Shown piece after piece: positions 48,333 to 58,191 of a DNA stretch of 64,000 nucleotides. Under the pieces are notes generated by a model. It worked only from the letters and a program-made list of their open reading frames with translations, was not told the DNA's origin and searched no databases. Position numbers and translations under genes: made by a program. The stretch comes from 21-14-0-10-47-8 sp966211795 (GTDB lineage: Bacteria; Bdellovibrionota; Bdellovibrionia; Bdellovibrionales; Bdellovibrionaceae), in the NCBI GenBank assembly GCA_966211795.1, contig CBIHNW010000009.1, positions 102,807-166,806 on the forward strand. The letters run 5' to 3'. Within the stretch, counting starts at the first letter, position 1; the number at the start of each line of letters is the position of its first letter.

Positions 48333-50753
48333 TTAGCCTTTGACGATCAGATTTAAAATTTTTCCGGCCTTGTAAATAACTTTGTCGATTGGCTTTCCAC
48401 CAAGAGCCGTTTGGACTGAAGCAACTGCTCGAGCTGCTTCCAGAGCCACGCTCTCGGACGCGTCAGGAGCGAGCTCGATCGTGCCGCGCATTTTGCCGTT
48501 CACCTGCACACCCATGGTGATCACGTCGTCTGTGCACAAAGCAGGATCGAATTGAGGCCATGTCGCCAGTGACACCAGTCCTTCGCCGCCCAACTTTTCC
48601 CAAATTTCTTCGGCCAAGTGCGGAGCAAAAGGCATCATCAATTGCGCCATGGTCTTCAAAGTGGCGCGGGGTTTAACGTTCAGCCGGTACATCTCGTTGA
48701 CCAAAATCATCATCTGACTGATCGAAGTGTTGAAGCTCATCGTTTCGATGTCGGATGTCACTTTTTTGATCGTTTTGTGCAAAAGTTTTTCGATCTCAAG
48801 GGGCGCCGCCGCGTTTTCCGCAAGGACCTGGTTCTTGTCTTCGTCGTAAACCAGGCGCCACAAGCGATCCAAGAAACGACGAACACCTTCGATCCCGGTC
48901 AGCGACCAGGGCTTGTCTTTTTCAAAAGGTCCCATGAAGCAAATGTACATGCGGGTCGCATCGGCGCCATATTCCGCTTGGGCCGTGTCGGCCGGAACCA
49001 CATTGCCGCGGGATTTCGACATCTTTTCGCCATCAGGTCCCAAGACCAAACCTTGATGCGCTAATTTCTGAAAAGGCTCGGGGTGGGACGTCAGCCCACA
49101 ATCAAAAAGAACCTTCTGCCAAAAACGAGCATAAAGCAAATGACCGACCGTGTGCTCGGCGCCGCCAACATACAGATCCACCGGCATCCAGTATTTCTGC
49201 GCGTCGAAAGAAAACGCTTCGCCGTCATTTTGTGGGTCTACATAACGCAGAAAGTACCAAGACGAACCTGCCGAACCCGGCATCGTGTCGGTTTCGCGAA
49301 TTCCTTTTTCGCCAGTGGGGCTCGTGTACTCGACCCAAGATTTGACTTTGGCCAAAGGGGCTTCGCCGGCTTCCGACGGTTCGTAATCGGCGACTTCGGG
49401 AAGGACCACGGGCAGTTCGTTGACCGGCAATGCTTTTAAGCCTTTTTCGTCCATGTGCACGATCGGGAACGGCTCGCCCCAATAGCGCTGACGTGAAAAC
49501 AACCAATCGCGCAGTTTGTATTGCACCTGACGGGTCCCCAGTTTTTTCTCTTCCAGATGCTTCAACATTTTCTGAACGGCCTCGGTTTTTTTCAAGCCAT
49601 TCAAGAAATCCGAATTGATCAAGGTGCCTTCGCCCTCGAACGCCTTTTCCATCTTGTTGTCGTCGGCATTTTCAGAGTGCAAAACTTGTTTGATCGCGAG
49701 ATTGAATTTCTTGGCGAATTCAAAGTCCCGCTGATCGTGACCAGGGACCGCCATGATGGCGCCGGTTCCATAATCCATCAAAACGTAATCCGCGATCCAG
49801 ATCGGAATCTTTTCGCCGTTCAATGGATTGATGGCGTAGGCTCCAGAGAAAACGCCCGTTTTTTCCTGCGCCGCTTTGCGGTCCACTTCGGATTTGCGAG
49901 ACGATTGCTCGATGTAGCGTTCGACGTCGGAAGCTTGGTTCTTCGACATAATGATGCGGGTCAATTGATGTTCCGGCGCGATCACCATGAAGGTCACGCC
50001 AAACAAAGTGTCCGGACGAGTGGTGAAGACCCAAAGATCATCGTGGCCATCGATTTTAAATTTGACCTGCGCGCCTTCGGATTTGCCAATCCAGTTGCGC
50101 TGGCCTTCTTTGGTCCGCTCGGGCCAATCGACCGTGTCGAGGTCTTGCAAAAGGCGCTCGGCATAGTCCGTGATCTTCAGCATCCACTGTTTCATCGGCA
50201 TGCGCACGACGGGGTGACCGCCGCGCTCGGATTTGCCATCGACCACTTCTTCATTGGCCAGAACGGTTTTCAAGGCTGGACACCAATTCACTGGCACTTC
50301 TTTTTGATAAGCCAAGCCTTTTTCAAACAGTTTGGTGAAGATGAACTGGGTCCATTTGTAATACTTGGGATCACAGGTGGAAATTTCGCGTGACCAGTCG
50401 AAACTGAAACCGAAACCCTGCAAAGTTTTGCGGAAGCTTTCGATCGCCTTTTGCGTCGTCACCGCCGGGTGAATTCCGGTTTGGATGGCGTATTGCTCGG
50501 CCGGCAATCCGAAGGCGTCGTAGCCCATCGGATGAAGCACGTTGAAACCATTGGCGCGTTTGAAGCGGGAAATGATATCCGCCGGAGTGTAAGAGGCAAT
50601 GTGTCCCACGTGCAGGCCAGAGCCTGACGGATAGGGAAACATGTCCAATGCGTAATATTTTGGTTTTTTAGAGTTCTGCTCGGTTTTAAATGCCGAGCTC
50701 TGAGCCCACTTCTGCTGCCATTTTGAATCAATTGTCTGATGTGAATATGCCAT
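48333..50753 (-). CDS. leuS: Leucyl-tRNA synthetase
   Basis: 806 residues. HIGH-type motif PYPSGSGLHVGHIASY, editing (CP1) domain with FTTRPDTLFGVTFMVIAPEH and the TGAIMAVPGHDQRDFEFA box, and KMSKS in GEKMSKSRGNVV. Shorter than E. coli LeuS (860), mainly in the editing and C-terminal parts, but all catalytic boxes are present. Charges tRNA-Leu. Ribosome site is weak. Confidence 0.97.
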   Translation of the reverse strand: MAYSHQTIDSKWQQKWAQSSAFKTEQNSKKPKYYALDMFPYPSGSGLHVGHIASYTPADIISRFKRANGFNVLHPMGYDAFGLPAEQYAIQTGIHPAVTTQKAIESFRKTLQGFGFSFDWSREISTCDPKYYKWTQFIFTKLFEKGLAYQKEVPVNWCPALKTVLANEEVVDGKSERGGHPVVRMPMKQWMLKITDYAERLLQDLDTVDWPERTKEGQRNWIGKSEGAQVKFKIDGHDDLWVFTTRPDTLFGVTFMVIAPEHQLTRIIMSKNQASDVERYIEQSSRKSEVDRKAAQEKTGVFSGAYAINPLNGEKIPIWIADYVLMDYGTGAIMAVPGHDQRDFEFAKKFNLAIKQVLHSENADDNKMEKAFEGEGTLINSDFLNGLKKTEAVQKMLKHLEEKKLGTRQVQYKLRDWLFSRQRYWGEPFPIVHMDEKGLKALPVNELPVVLPEVADYEPSEAGEAPLAKVKSWVEYTSPTGEKGIRETDTMPGSAGSSWYFLRYVDPQNDGEAFSFDAQKYWMPVDLYVGGAEHTVGHLLYARFWQKVLFDCGLTSHPEPFQKLAHQGLVLGPDGEKMSKSRGNVVPADTAQAEYGADATRMYICFMGPFEKDKPWSLTGIEGVRRFLDRLWRLVYDEDKNQVLAENAAAPLEIEKLLHKTIKKVTSDIETMSFNTSISQMMILVNEMYRLNVKPRATLKTMAQLMMPFAPHLAEEIWEKLGGEGLVSLATWPQFDPALCTDDVITMGVQVNGKMRGTIELAPDASESVALEAARAVASVQTALGGKPIDKVIYKAGKILNLIVKG

Positions 50754-50854
50754 GACTCAAGCTAGCAAATTTCAGCCTGTCTTCCCAACGGTAACTCGTG
50801 GGGTCGTCGGAATTTCAGATCGCGCGGTGGCGATGTCTTCACGAGAAACTGAGG

Positions 50855-51313
50855 CTAGACAGATGGCGAAGTGGTGATGGTCCGCTCATCGGCCGGCATT
50901 TTTGGATGTTTGGTTTTTTTCCGATCGCGAAGAGTGTTGAGCTTTTCAAGGCTTTCTTCCGTCTGCTTTTGAAACTCGCAAAACTCGGAATGAAGGCTGT
51001 CGAGCTCGGCGTCGGAAAGGTTTTCGAGATCGATCAGATGATTGCGCGCGGTTTTGTTGGCGCGAATCAGCTCGTCGAGCTTCAGGTGGATGGCGCGGGC
51101 GTCCCGGTTCTGGGTGTTTTGAATGAGGAAGACCATCAAAAATGTGATGACGGTCGTGCCGGTGTTGATCACCAGCTGCCAAGTGTCGGAATAATCGTAG
51201 GTCGGTCCTAGCGCCGCCCAGATTGCGATCCCAAGGACCGCGATGACAAAGGCTTCTGCGGATCCGCTCCAGCTGGCAATGGCATGTGCAAATATTCGAA
51301 ATTTTTCTTTCAT
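50855..51313 (-). CDS. Low-affinity iron permease family membrane protein
   Basis: 152 residues from ATG 51313. The family pattern is FRIFAHAIASWSGSAEAFVI with an early helix, then WQLVINTGTTVITFLMVFLIQNTQNRD and the helical cytoplasmic tail AIHLKLDELIRANKTARN. Two membrane helices are clear. Family knowledge: homologs are annotated as low-affinity iron permeases by distant relation to yeast Fet4, but transport is unproven in bacteria. An extended frame to 51388 lacks a ribosome site. Confidence 0.75.
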   Translation of the reverse strand: MKEKFRIFAHAIASWSGSAEAFVIAVLGIAIWAALGPTYDYSDTWQLVINTGTTVITFLMVFLIQNTQNRDARAIHLKLDELIRANKTARNHLIDLENLSDAELDSLHSEFCEFQKQTEESLEKLNTLRDRKKTKHPKMPADERTITTSPSV

Positions 51314-51444
51314 AGTGAGAATGTCTTTTTGCAATTCAAAGACCAGACCGGTCCGCCGAAAGATGCAGGAGGAGTGGGGCACCAGCACCCTTTTGGAAGT
51401 TCATGGGTCAAAAACACCCATAAACCTCCCGGAAGGGTGAAATT

Positions 51445-53805
51445 TTAGCCCGTGGTCAGCATGCCACTGGAGATACCGGTGACGGTCAAACGCAGCAGCT
51501 GTTTGTCTTTTCGCTTCTCCGCCAAAATCTGCAACAGATTTAACGGGTGAATCATCGGTGAGCGAAGGACGATGCTTTCCCCGAGCCAAGGGCGAAACCA
51601 CAACGGATTCTTTTGACCGCTGATTTCGGTGTGGCAACGAAGAGTTTTTTCGAACTCGGCGGCGAAGTCCTGTCGGGCTTTCCGGATTTGTTCGGGAGCT
51701 AATCCGCTTTGTTCGAGATACATGCTAAAGACCGCCAGCTCCACTTTGGCCAGCGTGAAGCCTAAGGCCTTGATATAGGAAGTGAAAACGGGATTGTTTC
51801 GGAAAGACTTTTTGAGCGCTTTTTTTTGCTCGGCCGAGCTTTGCTGCCAGGCTGATCCGACGCCCCACCAAGTCGGGAACAAGACGCGGGTTTGCGTCCA
51901 GCACAGAATCCACGGAATGGCGCGCAGGCCTTTCACCGAAAGCTGCGCGCTTCGCTTTGACGGACGGGAGCCGATTTTCAAGTAGCTCAAATAAGAGTAC
52001 GGCGTTGCCGCTTCGACCATTCTCAGAAATTCGTCGGCGGTCACGCTTGCCCGGTATTGTGCGGAAACTTTTTGCGCAAACTCTTCCAGCATTCGGTTTT
52101 TTTCTGCCGTGAATTTTTTTTCGAGACCTCGAGCCGCGCTTTGGCGAATTTTCTCGATCTGCTGGCGGGCGATCGCGGCCGTGGCCATGTAGCGCTCGAC
52201 CATTTCGCCTTGAACGGTGACTTTGTACAGGCGAAGAGCCGAGCGGGGCCACCACGAAGTTTGATCTTCGATCGAACCACCGCCGCGATCGACACTGCCG
52301 CCAGAGCCGTGAAAAAAAACGGGAGTGAGCTTGGCCTTTTCGCAGACTTTTTCAAGCTTCGGTAAGGCCTCGGAGATCGCCAAACGGCTGGCAAGAACGC
52401 CGGCCTCTTTCGAAGAGTCCGAGTATCCGACCATCATTTCCAGCCGACCCTCCCAGAGCTCGACCGCATCTTTCTTCAGTGCGGGCTCATTCACGAAACT
52501 GGTGATGATTTGATCGGCTTTGGCCAAAGATCCGGCCTCTTCAAAAAGCGGAATGATCGGCAGCCGGCTGCGACCGAAGACCGCTTTTTGAAAGCTAGCG
52601 GCGGCTTGAATGTGCTCGAGAGAGCTGGCCATGCTGATGATAAAACCTCGCGCGTACCAACGGGGGTCGCCACCTCGCGAATATTTTTCGACAGTGGCCA
52701 GCATGCGGTAAATCGCCAGCTTCTCTTTTTTCACCCGCTGGTCTTTGGGAGACATCAAGACATCCGAGGATTCACGCAGTTCGAGCGGGACCACCAAGGC
52801 CGGGAAGGCATGCAGCAAATGGCCGATGCGCTGGAGATGCGGATGAGGAGCGCCGAGCTTTTGCAAATAGGAATTTTTAAAATTCGCAAAATCCACGCGA
52901 AAGGTTCGGACCGCTTTAGCGTCAGAGACTTTTAGGATACGCAGGCGGGTGGCGGATTTCTCTAAAGCCATCAGCTTTTTCCAAAGTTCTTTGTGGGGGA
53001 ATAAATCCAAGGTCTCACGAATTTTGGAAAGCTCGTTGTGCAAAGTGCGCAGAATCATTTGGCGCGAAAGGGTCAGGCTCTGGGTCAAAGTCTTTTCATT
53101 CACGCCCGGGTGTCCATCCTTATCGCCGCCCACCCAGCTGCGAATGTACAAAGGTGTCTCGTCTGCGGATCGATCAAATAGTCCGGCGAGAATGTCTTCG
53201 CGAAAGAGCATGGAATAAATATGTTCGGCTTCATCTTTGACGGTTGGTGCGCGATTGCGAACAATGGGGGCTTGCCACGCAACCTGCAGACCGTGCAGCA
53301 GTTCGGCTTTCTCGGCTTCAGTAAATTCCAGCTCGCCTTCGTCATGCGGGCCTCGGGTTGTCAAAAGGCGCAGCAATGTTTCTTGAATGGCGTGGAAGGC
53401 TGCGATGTTCTGGGGCGAACGGGCTTCAGTCGGGTGAGCTGTCAGGACATAGATGATGGCATCAGGTTGTGAGAGCTTGCCAGACTGCTCAGGGGTGGCG
53501 TGATGCAATGACAAGCGGTAACTGCGATAAGCATTTTCACAGACATTCATCAGTTCCAGCATCAACGTGAAGGCATGGGCGATTTCGTGCAACTCTTCCG
53601 ATTTCAGCGGCTCCAGTTCTTGGTACCGAGCTTTCAGTTTTTGAAATCCAACAGCGGCCGAAGCGTCACGAAGCTCGGCCATTTCGGTGCGCAAGGATTC
53701 GATTTGTTTGTACTTGGCGGGACCAAGTTCGCGCTGGATGACTTGGCCTAACAAGGCGACGGATTGACGGACCAAGCTGCGCAGATTTTTGGGAAGCTCT
53801 TTCAT
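51445..53805 (-). CDS. ppc: Phosphoenolpyruvate carboxylase, divergent subgroup
   Basis: 786 residues, about 100 shorter than E. coli Ppc. Catalytic boxes: YVLTAHPTEARSPQN, VGGDKDGHPGVNEKT, MVGYSDSSKEAG, and LRAIPWILCWTQTRVLFPTW; it ends GISSGMLTTG. The mobile loop FHGRGG-x-x-GRGG of E. coli is FHGSGGSVDRGGG here (Arg to Ser, Gly to Asp). Family knowledge: makes oxaloacetate from PEP and bicarbonate. Ser and Asp at these positions suggest a different subclass or altered regulation (inference). AAGG precedes the ATG. Confidence 0.9.
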   Translation of the reverse strand: MKELPKNLRSLVRQSVALLGQVIQRELGPAKYKQIESLRTEMAELRDASAAVGFQKLKARYQELEPLKSEELHEIAHAFTLMLELMNVCENAYRSYRLSLHHATPEQSGKLSQPDAIIYVLTAHPTEARSPQNIAAFHAIQETLLRLLTTRGPHDEGELEFTEAEKAELLHGLQVAWQAPIVRNRAPTVKDEAEHIYSMLFREDILAGLFDRSADETPLYIRSWVGGDKDGHPGVNEKTLTQSLTLSRQMILRTLHNELSKIRETLDLFPHKELWKKLMALEKSATRLRILKVSDAKAVRTFRVDFANFKNSYLQKLGAPHPHLQRIGHLLHAFPALVVPLELRESSDVLMSPKDQRVKKEKLAIYRMLATVEKYSRGGDPRWYARGFIISMASSLEHIQAAASFQKAVFGRSRLPIIPLFEEAGSLAKADQIITSFVNEPALKKDAVELWEGRLEMMVGYSDSSKEAGVLASRLAISEALPKLEKVCEKAKLTPVFFHGSGGSVDRGGGSIEDQTSWWPRSALRLYKVTVQGEMVERYMATAAIARQQIEKIRQSAARGLEKKFTAEKNRMLEEFAQKVSAQYRASVTADEFLRMVEAATPYSYLSYLKIGSRPSKRSAQLSVKGLRAIPWILCWTQTRVLFPTWWGVGSAWQQSSAEQKKALKKSFRNNPVFTSYIKALGFTLAKVELAVFSMYLEQSGLAPEQIRKARQDFAAEFEKTLRCHTEISGQKNPLWFRPWLGESIVLRSPMIHPLNLLQILAEKRKDKQLLRLTVTGISSGMLTTG

Positions 53806-53958
53806 GGTGGCACCTTCCTATTGGCAGAGAGGATAGTCGGTTTTTCAAAAGCGTCACTTGTTTTCGGAAACGGTGCCTGGCTTCATGGCCCGCAAAGTTG
53901 CGAGCGCGGTTCAGTTGCTTGCGTTTTCGAGAGAGGAAATTTATGCTCCGGGACTTGA

Positions 53959-55104
53959 ATGAAGAAAAATGCACAAAAGAAAATCAAAGTTGAAGAGCCG
54001 GAAAATGAAAATGCCTTGAAGCATCTTTTCAATCGCCAGCTGCTGAAACGCATGTCGGACGGCCTGGCGGGCGCGCACCCGGCCTTTGATCGCAAACATT
54101 TCATGGGTTTGATGCCGACTCTTGAAAAATTGGAAATGAAATCTCGCGTTCGTCTGCTTCGCGACGAAATTCGCCAGCAGCTACCGGCCGAATTCCCAAA
54201 AGCTCTCGAAATATTATTGCGCTCGATGAAAGCCGGAAAATTGCAAAGCTTCGATCTTTGGCCCTACACCGAATTTGTGCAGACCTACGGGTTGGACGAT
54301 CCGCAGATTTCGTTGGAAGCCTTGAAAGAAATGACCCGGGTTTTTACCGCCGAGTGGGCGATTCGACCTTTCATTCAGAAATATCCGGAAGAGACGATGA
54401 AATTTCTTTTGCGATGCGCGCGCGATTCGGACGTGCACCTTCGACGTTGGGCTTCCGAGGGCAGCCGGCCGCGTTTACCCTGGGGAGAACGGCTGCATGA
54501 ATTCGTTCGCGATCCCGCGCCGACGCTGCCAATCTTGAACATTTTAAAGTTTGATTCCGAGCTTTATGTCCGCAAAAGCGTGGCCAATCACTTGAATGAC
54601 ATTTCGAAGGATCATCCCGAGCTGGTGGTCCAGGTTTTAGGTGATTGGCAGAAGCAGGCAGGCTCCGAGCATGCCGCCAAAATCGACTGGATCATTCATC
54701 GCTCGTTGCGAACGCTGATCAAAAACGGTCACGCCGGCGCTTTGGTGCTGATCGGGGTCTCGCCGAACGCGGCACTGAAGCTTGTGGATCTGAAGGTTCG
54801 GCGCAAGAAAATAAAACTGGGCGAGCGCATGGAATTTCAATTCACGGTCCATTCTCAGTCGTCAAAGCCGCAAGCCTTGGTCGTTGATTACATCATCCAT
54901 TTTGTAAAGGCGAACCGCCGGCTGGCACCGAAGGTGTTCAAACTGAAACGCATCGAAATCCCGGCCCGGGGTCGAATTCAAATCGAGAAAAGCCATCACT
55001 TCAAAAAAATCACGACCCGTGATTATCATCCGGGAAAGCACTTGCTCGAGATTCAGATCAATGGCCGCGTCGTTGGACGGCAGGAATGGATTTTGAGCAT
55101 CTAG
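53959..55104 (+). CDS. alkC: AlkC-type 3-methyladenine DNA glycosylase
   Basis: 381 residues. HEAT-like helical repeat body (about 1-270) with DVHLRRWASEGSRPRLPW and LRRW/PILNILKFDSELYVRKSVANHL. A C-terminal beta-rich domain (about 275-381) contains KLVDLKVRRKKIKLGERMEF and ends GRQEWILSI. Family knowledge: AlkC glycosylases combine HEAT-like repeats with an Ig-like domain and remove 3-methyladenine and 3-methylcytosine without flipping the base. Length and the added domain fit AlkC rather than AlkD. A poor ribosome site precedes ATG. Confidence 0.8.
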   Translation: MKKNAQKKIKVEEPENENALKHLFNRQLLKRMSDGLAGAHPAFDRKHFMGLMPTLEKLEMKSRVRLLRDEIRQQLPAEFPKALEILLRSMKAGKLQSFDLWPYTEFVQTYGLDDPQISLEALKEMTRVFTAEWAIRPFIQKYPEETMKFLLRCARDSDVHLRRWASEGSRPRLPWGERLHEFVRDPAPTLPILNILKFDSELYVRKSVANHLNDISKDHPELVVQVLGDWQKQAGSEHAAKIDWIIHRSLRTLIKNGHAGALVLIGVSPNAALKLVDLKVRRKKIKLGERMEFQFTVHSQSSKPQALVVDYIIHFVKANRRLAPKVFKLKRIEIPARGRIQIEKSHHFKKITTRDYHPGKHLLEIQINGRVVGRQEWILSI

Positions 55105-55458
55105 CCGCAGGGGGCGCAAACGCAAGGGCTTCCATCCGTAAGAACGCTGCCTATTGTTCAAATGTCCAACATATTGGATTTCACTGGAAGGTGAGTTTTG
55201 TGTTTGTTTTGAATGTCGGTATATTGTCATTTTGGCCAATATACCGACATTCAAGAAATACACGGTTGCGGGCGAGGGTCGCTTTTTGGTCCTAAATTAG
55301 ATTTTATATAGGAATCTTAAAAACGCCGTCGATTTGGTCGCGCCGAAGCTGATCTCAAGTCCAGGCGGCATTATACGAAGGTCGAATCTCGAGCGGCGAA
55401 AGTCCGGAAAAAATCAGGGAGTCTCGCGCCGAGAACGGATTTTAGGTAGTCTTAAGAT
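55105..55458. other. Intergenic region with large inverted repeat (arms 55209-55226 and 55237-55254)
   Basis: 354 bp without a gene. Perfect 18-bp arms TTGAATGTCGGTATATTG and their complement flank a 10-base centre. About 45 bp earlier lies a smaller palindrome TCCAA-CATA-TTGGA within AATGTCCAACATATTGGAT, which shares AATGTC...ATATTG with the big repeat. There is no T-run on either side, so an operator or recombination site is more likely than a terminator (inference). It precedes the diguanylate cyclase gene. Confidence 0.5.
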
Positions 55459-56451
55459 ATGAAACTTGAGATCCCAAAAGTCGATCCGCGCGAGCGCCGC
55501 ATTCTAGTTGTTGATGATGATCCTGACAGTCTGTCGATCATTGCCGAAGCTTTGCGTTGGGACGGTTATCAAGTTCAGACGGCGATCTCGGGGCATGAAG
55601 GTTTGGATCTCATCCAACGATGGAATCCGGATTTGATTCTTTTGGACGTCAACATGCCGGGAATGAACGGCATCGACACGCTTCATGGACTTCGCCAAAA
55701 AGAGCAGTACGTTTCGGTCATGTTCATCTCCGGAAATACCAGCACGGAACACGTCATTGCCGGCCTGGATTCGGGTGGTGACGATTACATCCCGAAGCCG
55801 TTTGATCCGCTTGAGCTTTTGGCCCGAGTGCGAACGCAGCTGCGAATCAAAGATTTGAACGATCAACTGCGAAACGCCAATGACCGCTTGAAAGAGCTGG
55901 TCGACACGGATGATCTCACGGGTCTGTATAACATGCGGTCCGTTTATCAGCGAATCGAAACCGAGATTCAACGGGCGCGCCGTTTTGGTCGTCAGGTTTG
56001 CATCGTCATGATGGACATGGACTATTTCAAAACGGTCAACGATGGTCACGATCACCTGTTCGGCAGTTTTGTTTTGTCCGAAGTTGGGGCCATTGTTCGC
56101 CGTAGCATCCGCAATATTGATTTGGGTGCCCGTTACGGTGGTGACGAATTTTTGATGATCTTGACCGAAACAAATGCCGAAGGTGCGGCCAAGTTCTGTG
56201 AACGCTTGCGCACTTCGATTGGTGCCCACAATTTCAAAAGCGGGAAAGACGAAATTCGCCTGACCTGCAGTATCGGTTTCGCCATCACTCCGGCGGGCGA
56301 CAACCAAACGGATGCGCGCGGCTTGGTCCGAACAGCCGATCATGCACTTTACGAGGCCAAACGCGGTGGCCGAAACTGTGTCAAATTTATCGAAATTCAA
56401 AAAATTGCCGAGAACGAACCGATTCCTTTCAAGAAAAAGGCCGTCGGCTGA
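55459..56451 (+). CDS. PleD-like response regulator with diguanylate cyclase domain
   Basis: 330 residues. N-terminal REC (about 12-130): LVVDDDPDSLSIIAEAL, phosphoacceptor Asp in LILLDVNMPGMNG, and the Lys in DYIPKPFDPLELLAR. A coiled coil follows (about 130-155). C-terminal GGDEF domain (about 160-315): DDLTGLYNMRSVYQRIE, the active-site RYGGDEFLMIL, and the inhibitory I-site RNID five residues before it. Family knowledge: phosphorylation-driven dimerisation activates c-di-GMP synthesis, with product inhibition through the I-site. The inverted repeat upstream may regulate it. Confidence 0.95.
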   Translation: MKLEIPKVDPRERRILVVDDDPDSLSIIAEALRWDGYQVQTAISGHEGLDLIQRWNPDLILLDVNMPGMNGIDTLHGLRQKEQYVSVMFISGNTSTEHVIAGLDSGGDDYIPKPFDPLELLARVRTQLRIKDLNDQLRNANDRLKELVDTDDLTGLYNMRSVYQRIETEIQRARRFGRQVCIVMMDMDYFKTVNDGHDHLFGSFVLSEVGAIVRRSIRNIDLGARYGGDEFLMILTETNAEGAAKFCERLRTSIGAHNFKSGKDEIRLTCSIGFAITPAGDNQTDARGLVRTADHALYEAKRGGRNCVKFIEIQKIAENEPIPFKKKAVG

Positions 56452-56495
56452 GATAGGGCTTGCTCCCTTAAAAAACAGCCTTTAAAACCGGGGTT

Positions 56496-57497
56496 ATGTC
56501 TTCCAATTTATCACCCCGAGATCGCGCCACCATTCGTTCCTCTTGGATTTCGTTGATCTTGAGCATTTTGATCATGGCGATCAAATTTGGCGCTTATCAG
56601 TTAACGCAATCGACGGCGGTTCTATCCGATGCGGTTGAAAGCATCGTCAATGTCATCGCGGCCTTGGTTGCGGTCTTCGTGATGCGGGCGGTGGCGGAAC
56701 CAGCCGATGAAGATCATCCCTATGGTCACGGAAAGCTCGAGTACTTTTCGGCGGCCTTTGAAGGCGGCTTGATTGCCTTTGCCTCTTTGGTGATCGCGGT
56801 TGAATCGGTGCGCGCCCTGTTGCGGGGCGAGGGTCTGCACCAATTGGACACCGGCGCTGGCATCATGATGGTCGCGGGTCTGATGAATATTGGTTTGGGT
56901 CTGCATCTTCAGTCGGTCGGCAAAAAGCACAAATCGGAAGCGCTGGCCGCCAGTGGCTTGCACGTGATGTCGGATGTGTGGACAACCGCCGGGGTTATTG
57001 CCGGTTTGGCCATCGTGCATTTGACCGGTCTGTCATGGATCGATCCTTTGGTGGCTTTGTTGGTGGCGGGACAGCTTGGTTATTCCGGTTATAAAATCGT
57101 GCGCAAATCCGCTGGCGCCCTGATGGACGAAATCGAACCTGAAAGTTTGCTGGAACTGTCGAAAGCTTTTCAGTCGCATCGCCAACCTTGGGTGGTGGAC
57201 ATTCACAACATCAAGGTGATTCGCTCAGGACATTTTCATCACATCGATGGGCATTTGGCCGTCCCCGAATTTTGGGATGTGGCGAAGACTCATCAGTATG
57301 CCGGCAAGTTTGAGCACGATGTGGTTGAGACTTATCCCTTTGATGGCGAAATCGCGTTTCACATCGATCCTTGCGAGCGCAAGTATTGCTCGCACTGCCA
57401 GATGCCAGATTGTCCGATTCGGCAGCGACCTTTTGAATCTGTTAAAATTTTATCCGTTGAAAGTTTGACCCGAGGACCGATGCCAGATGGAAAATAA
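56496..57497 (+). CDS. Cation diffusion facilitator (CDF) metal efflux protein
   Basis: 333 residues, about six membrane helices. Metal-site motifs: LSDAVESIVNVIAALVAV in helix 2, the HPYGHGKLEYFSA loop and HVMSDVWTTAGVI in helix 5. A cytoplasmic C-terminal domain (about 210-333) has VVDIHNIKVIRSGHFHHIDGH. An unusual Cys-rich end, CERKYCSHCQMPDCPI, adds four Cys that may bind metal. Family knowledge: proton-driven export of Zn, Fe, Mn or similar divalent ions. Overlaps trmB by 11 bp. Confidence 0.9.
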   Translation: MSSNLSPRDRATIRSSWISLILSILIMAIKFGAYQLTQSTAVLSDAVESIVNVIAALVAVFVMRAVAEPADEDHPYGHGKLEYFSAAFEGGLIAFASLVIAVESVRALLRGEGLHQLDTGAGIMMVAGLMNIGLGLHLQSVGKKHKSEALAASGLHVMSDVWTTAGVIAGLAIVHLTGLSWIDPLVALLVAGQLGYSGYKIVRKSAGALMDEIEPESLLELSKAFQSHRQPWVVDIHNIKVIRSGHFHHIDGHLAVPEFWDVAKTHQYAGKFEHDVVETYPFDGEIAFHIDPCERKYCSHCQMPDCPIRQRPFESVKILSVESLTRGPMPDGK

Positions 57498-58188
57498 CGA
57501 ATACAAGCGCCCGCAAATCAATCTCACGCGCGAGCTGAAATTTCCGAATTATTACACCGAAGCGATGGATGGTGAATTTCGGGACTATTCTTTCAACGAA
57601 GAGCGCTCGCCGCTGAATCGTGGAAAGTGGCGATCGGACATTTTCAAGACCGCGGTGGAAACGCCGATGGACCTGGAAATCGGCACGGGAAATGGGACTC
57701 ATTTTCAGCACCACGCCGTCAAACATCCCGGCCGTTGCCTGGTGGGTTTGGAATTGAAATACAAACCGTTGATCCAAACCATTCGCGGCTGCCTGCGAAA
57801 GGGTGCGACCAATGCGCGCATCTGCCGTTATCACGCCATGAACATCGATCTGATGTTCGAACCTGGCGAGCTCAATGACATTTACATTCACTTTCCGGAG
57901 CCCTGGACCAGCCCACGCAAACCGAAGAATCGTTTCGTGAATGCACGCGTTCTGGATTGGTTGTACGAGCTGCAACGACCGGGTTCTTACCTGAATTTTA
58001 AAACCGACAGCCGCGAATATTATTTGTGGTCGATGGAGCAGATTCGCTTGTCCAAGTACAAGATCGTTTACGAGACGACCAACCTGCACGCCACCGAGAT
58101 GGCGAAAGAAAATTTCATCACGCAGTTCGAAAGCATCTTCATGCGCCAGGGTGTCGAAATCAATTTTGTTCGTCTGCAAAAGGCCTAA
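57487..58188 (+). CDS. trmB: tRNA (guanine-N7-)-methyltransferase
   Basis: 233 residues. SAM site MDLEIGTGNGTHFQHHAVKHP, LVGLELKYKPLIQT, and the TrmB signature IYIHFPEPWTSPRKPKNRFV, where most relatives have FPDPWPKKRH. It makes m7G46 in tRNA. N-terminal 50 residues are longer and unconserved. Starts inside the end of the CDF gene, and a ferredoxin gene starts 3 bp after the stop, so translation is likely coupled. Confidence 0.9.
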   Translation: MENNEYKRPQINLTRELKFPNYYTEAMDGEFRDYSFNEERSPLNRGKWRSDIFKTAVETPMDLEIGTGNGTHFQHHAVKHPGRCLVGLELKYKPLIQTIRGCLRKGATNARICRYHAMNIDLMFEPGELNDIYIHFPEPWTSPRKPKNRFVNARVLDWLYELQRPGSYLNFKTDSREYYLWSMEQIRLSKYKIVYETTNLHATEMAKENFITQFESIFMRQGVEINFVRLQKA

Positions 58189-58191
58189 CGA

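Noticed and set aside
51389..51444. Terminator for ppc formed by ATGGGT/ACCCAT and CACCC/GGGTG stems
   Set aside because: Short stems, overlapping alternatives and no U-tract on the minus strand.
55504..56400. 298-residue minus-strand frame over the diguanylate cyclase gene
   Set aside because: Shadow of the REC-GGDEF protein, whose motifs are complete.
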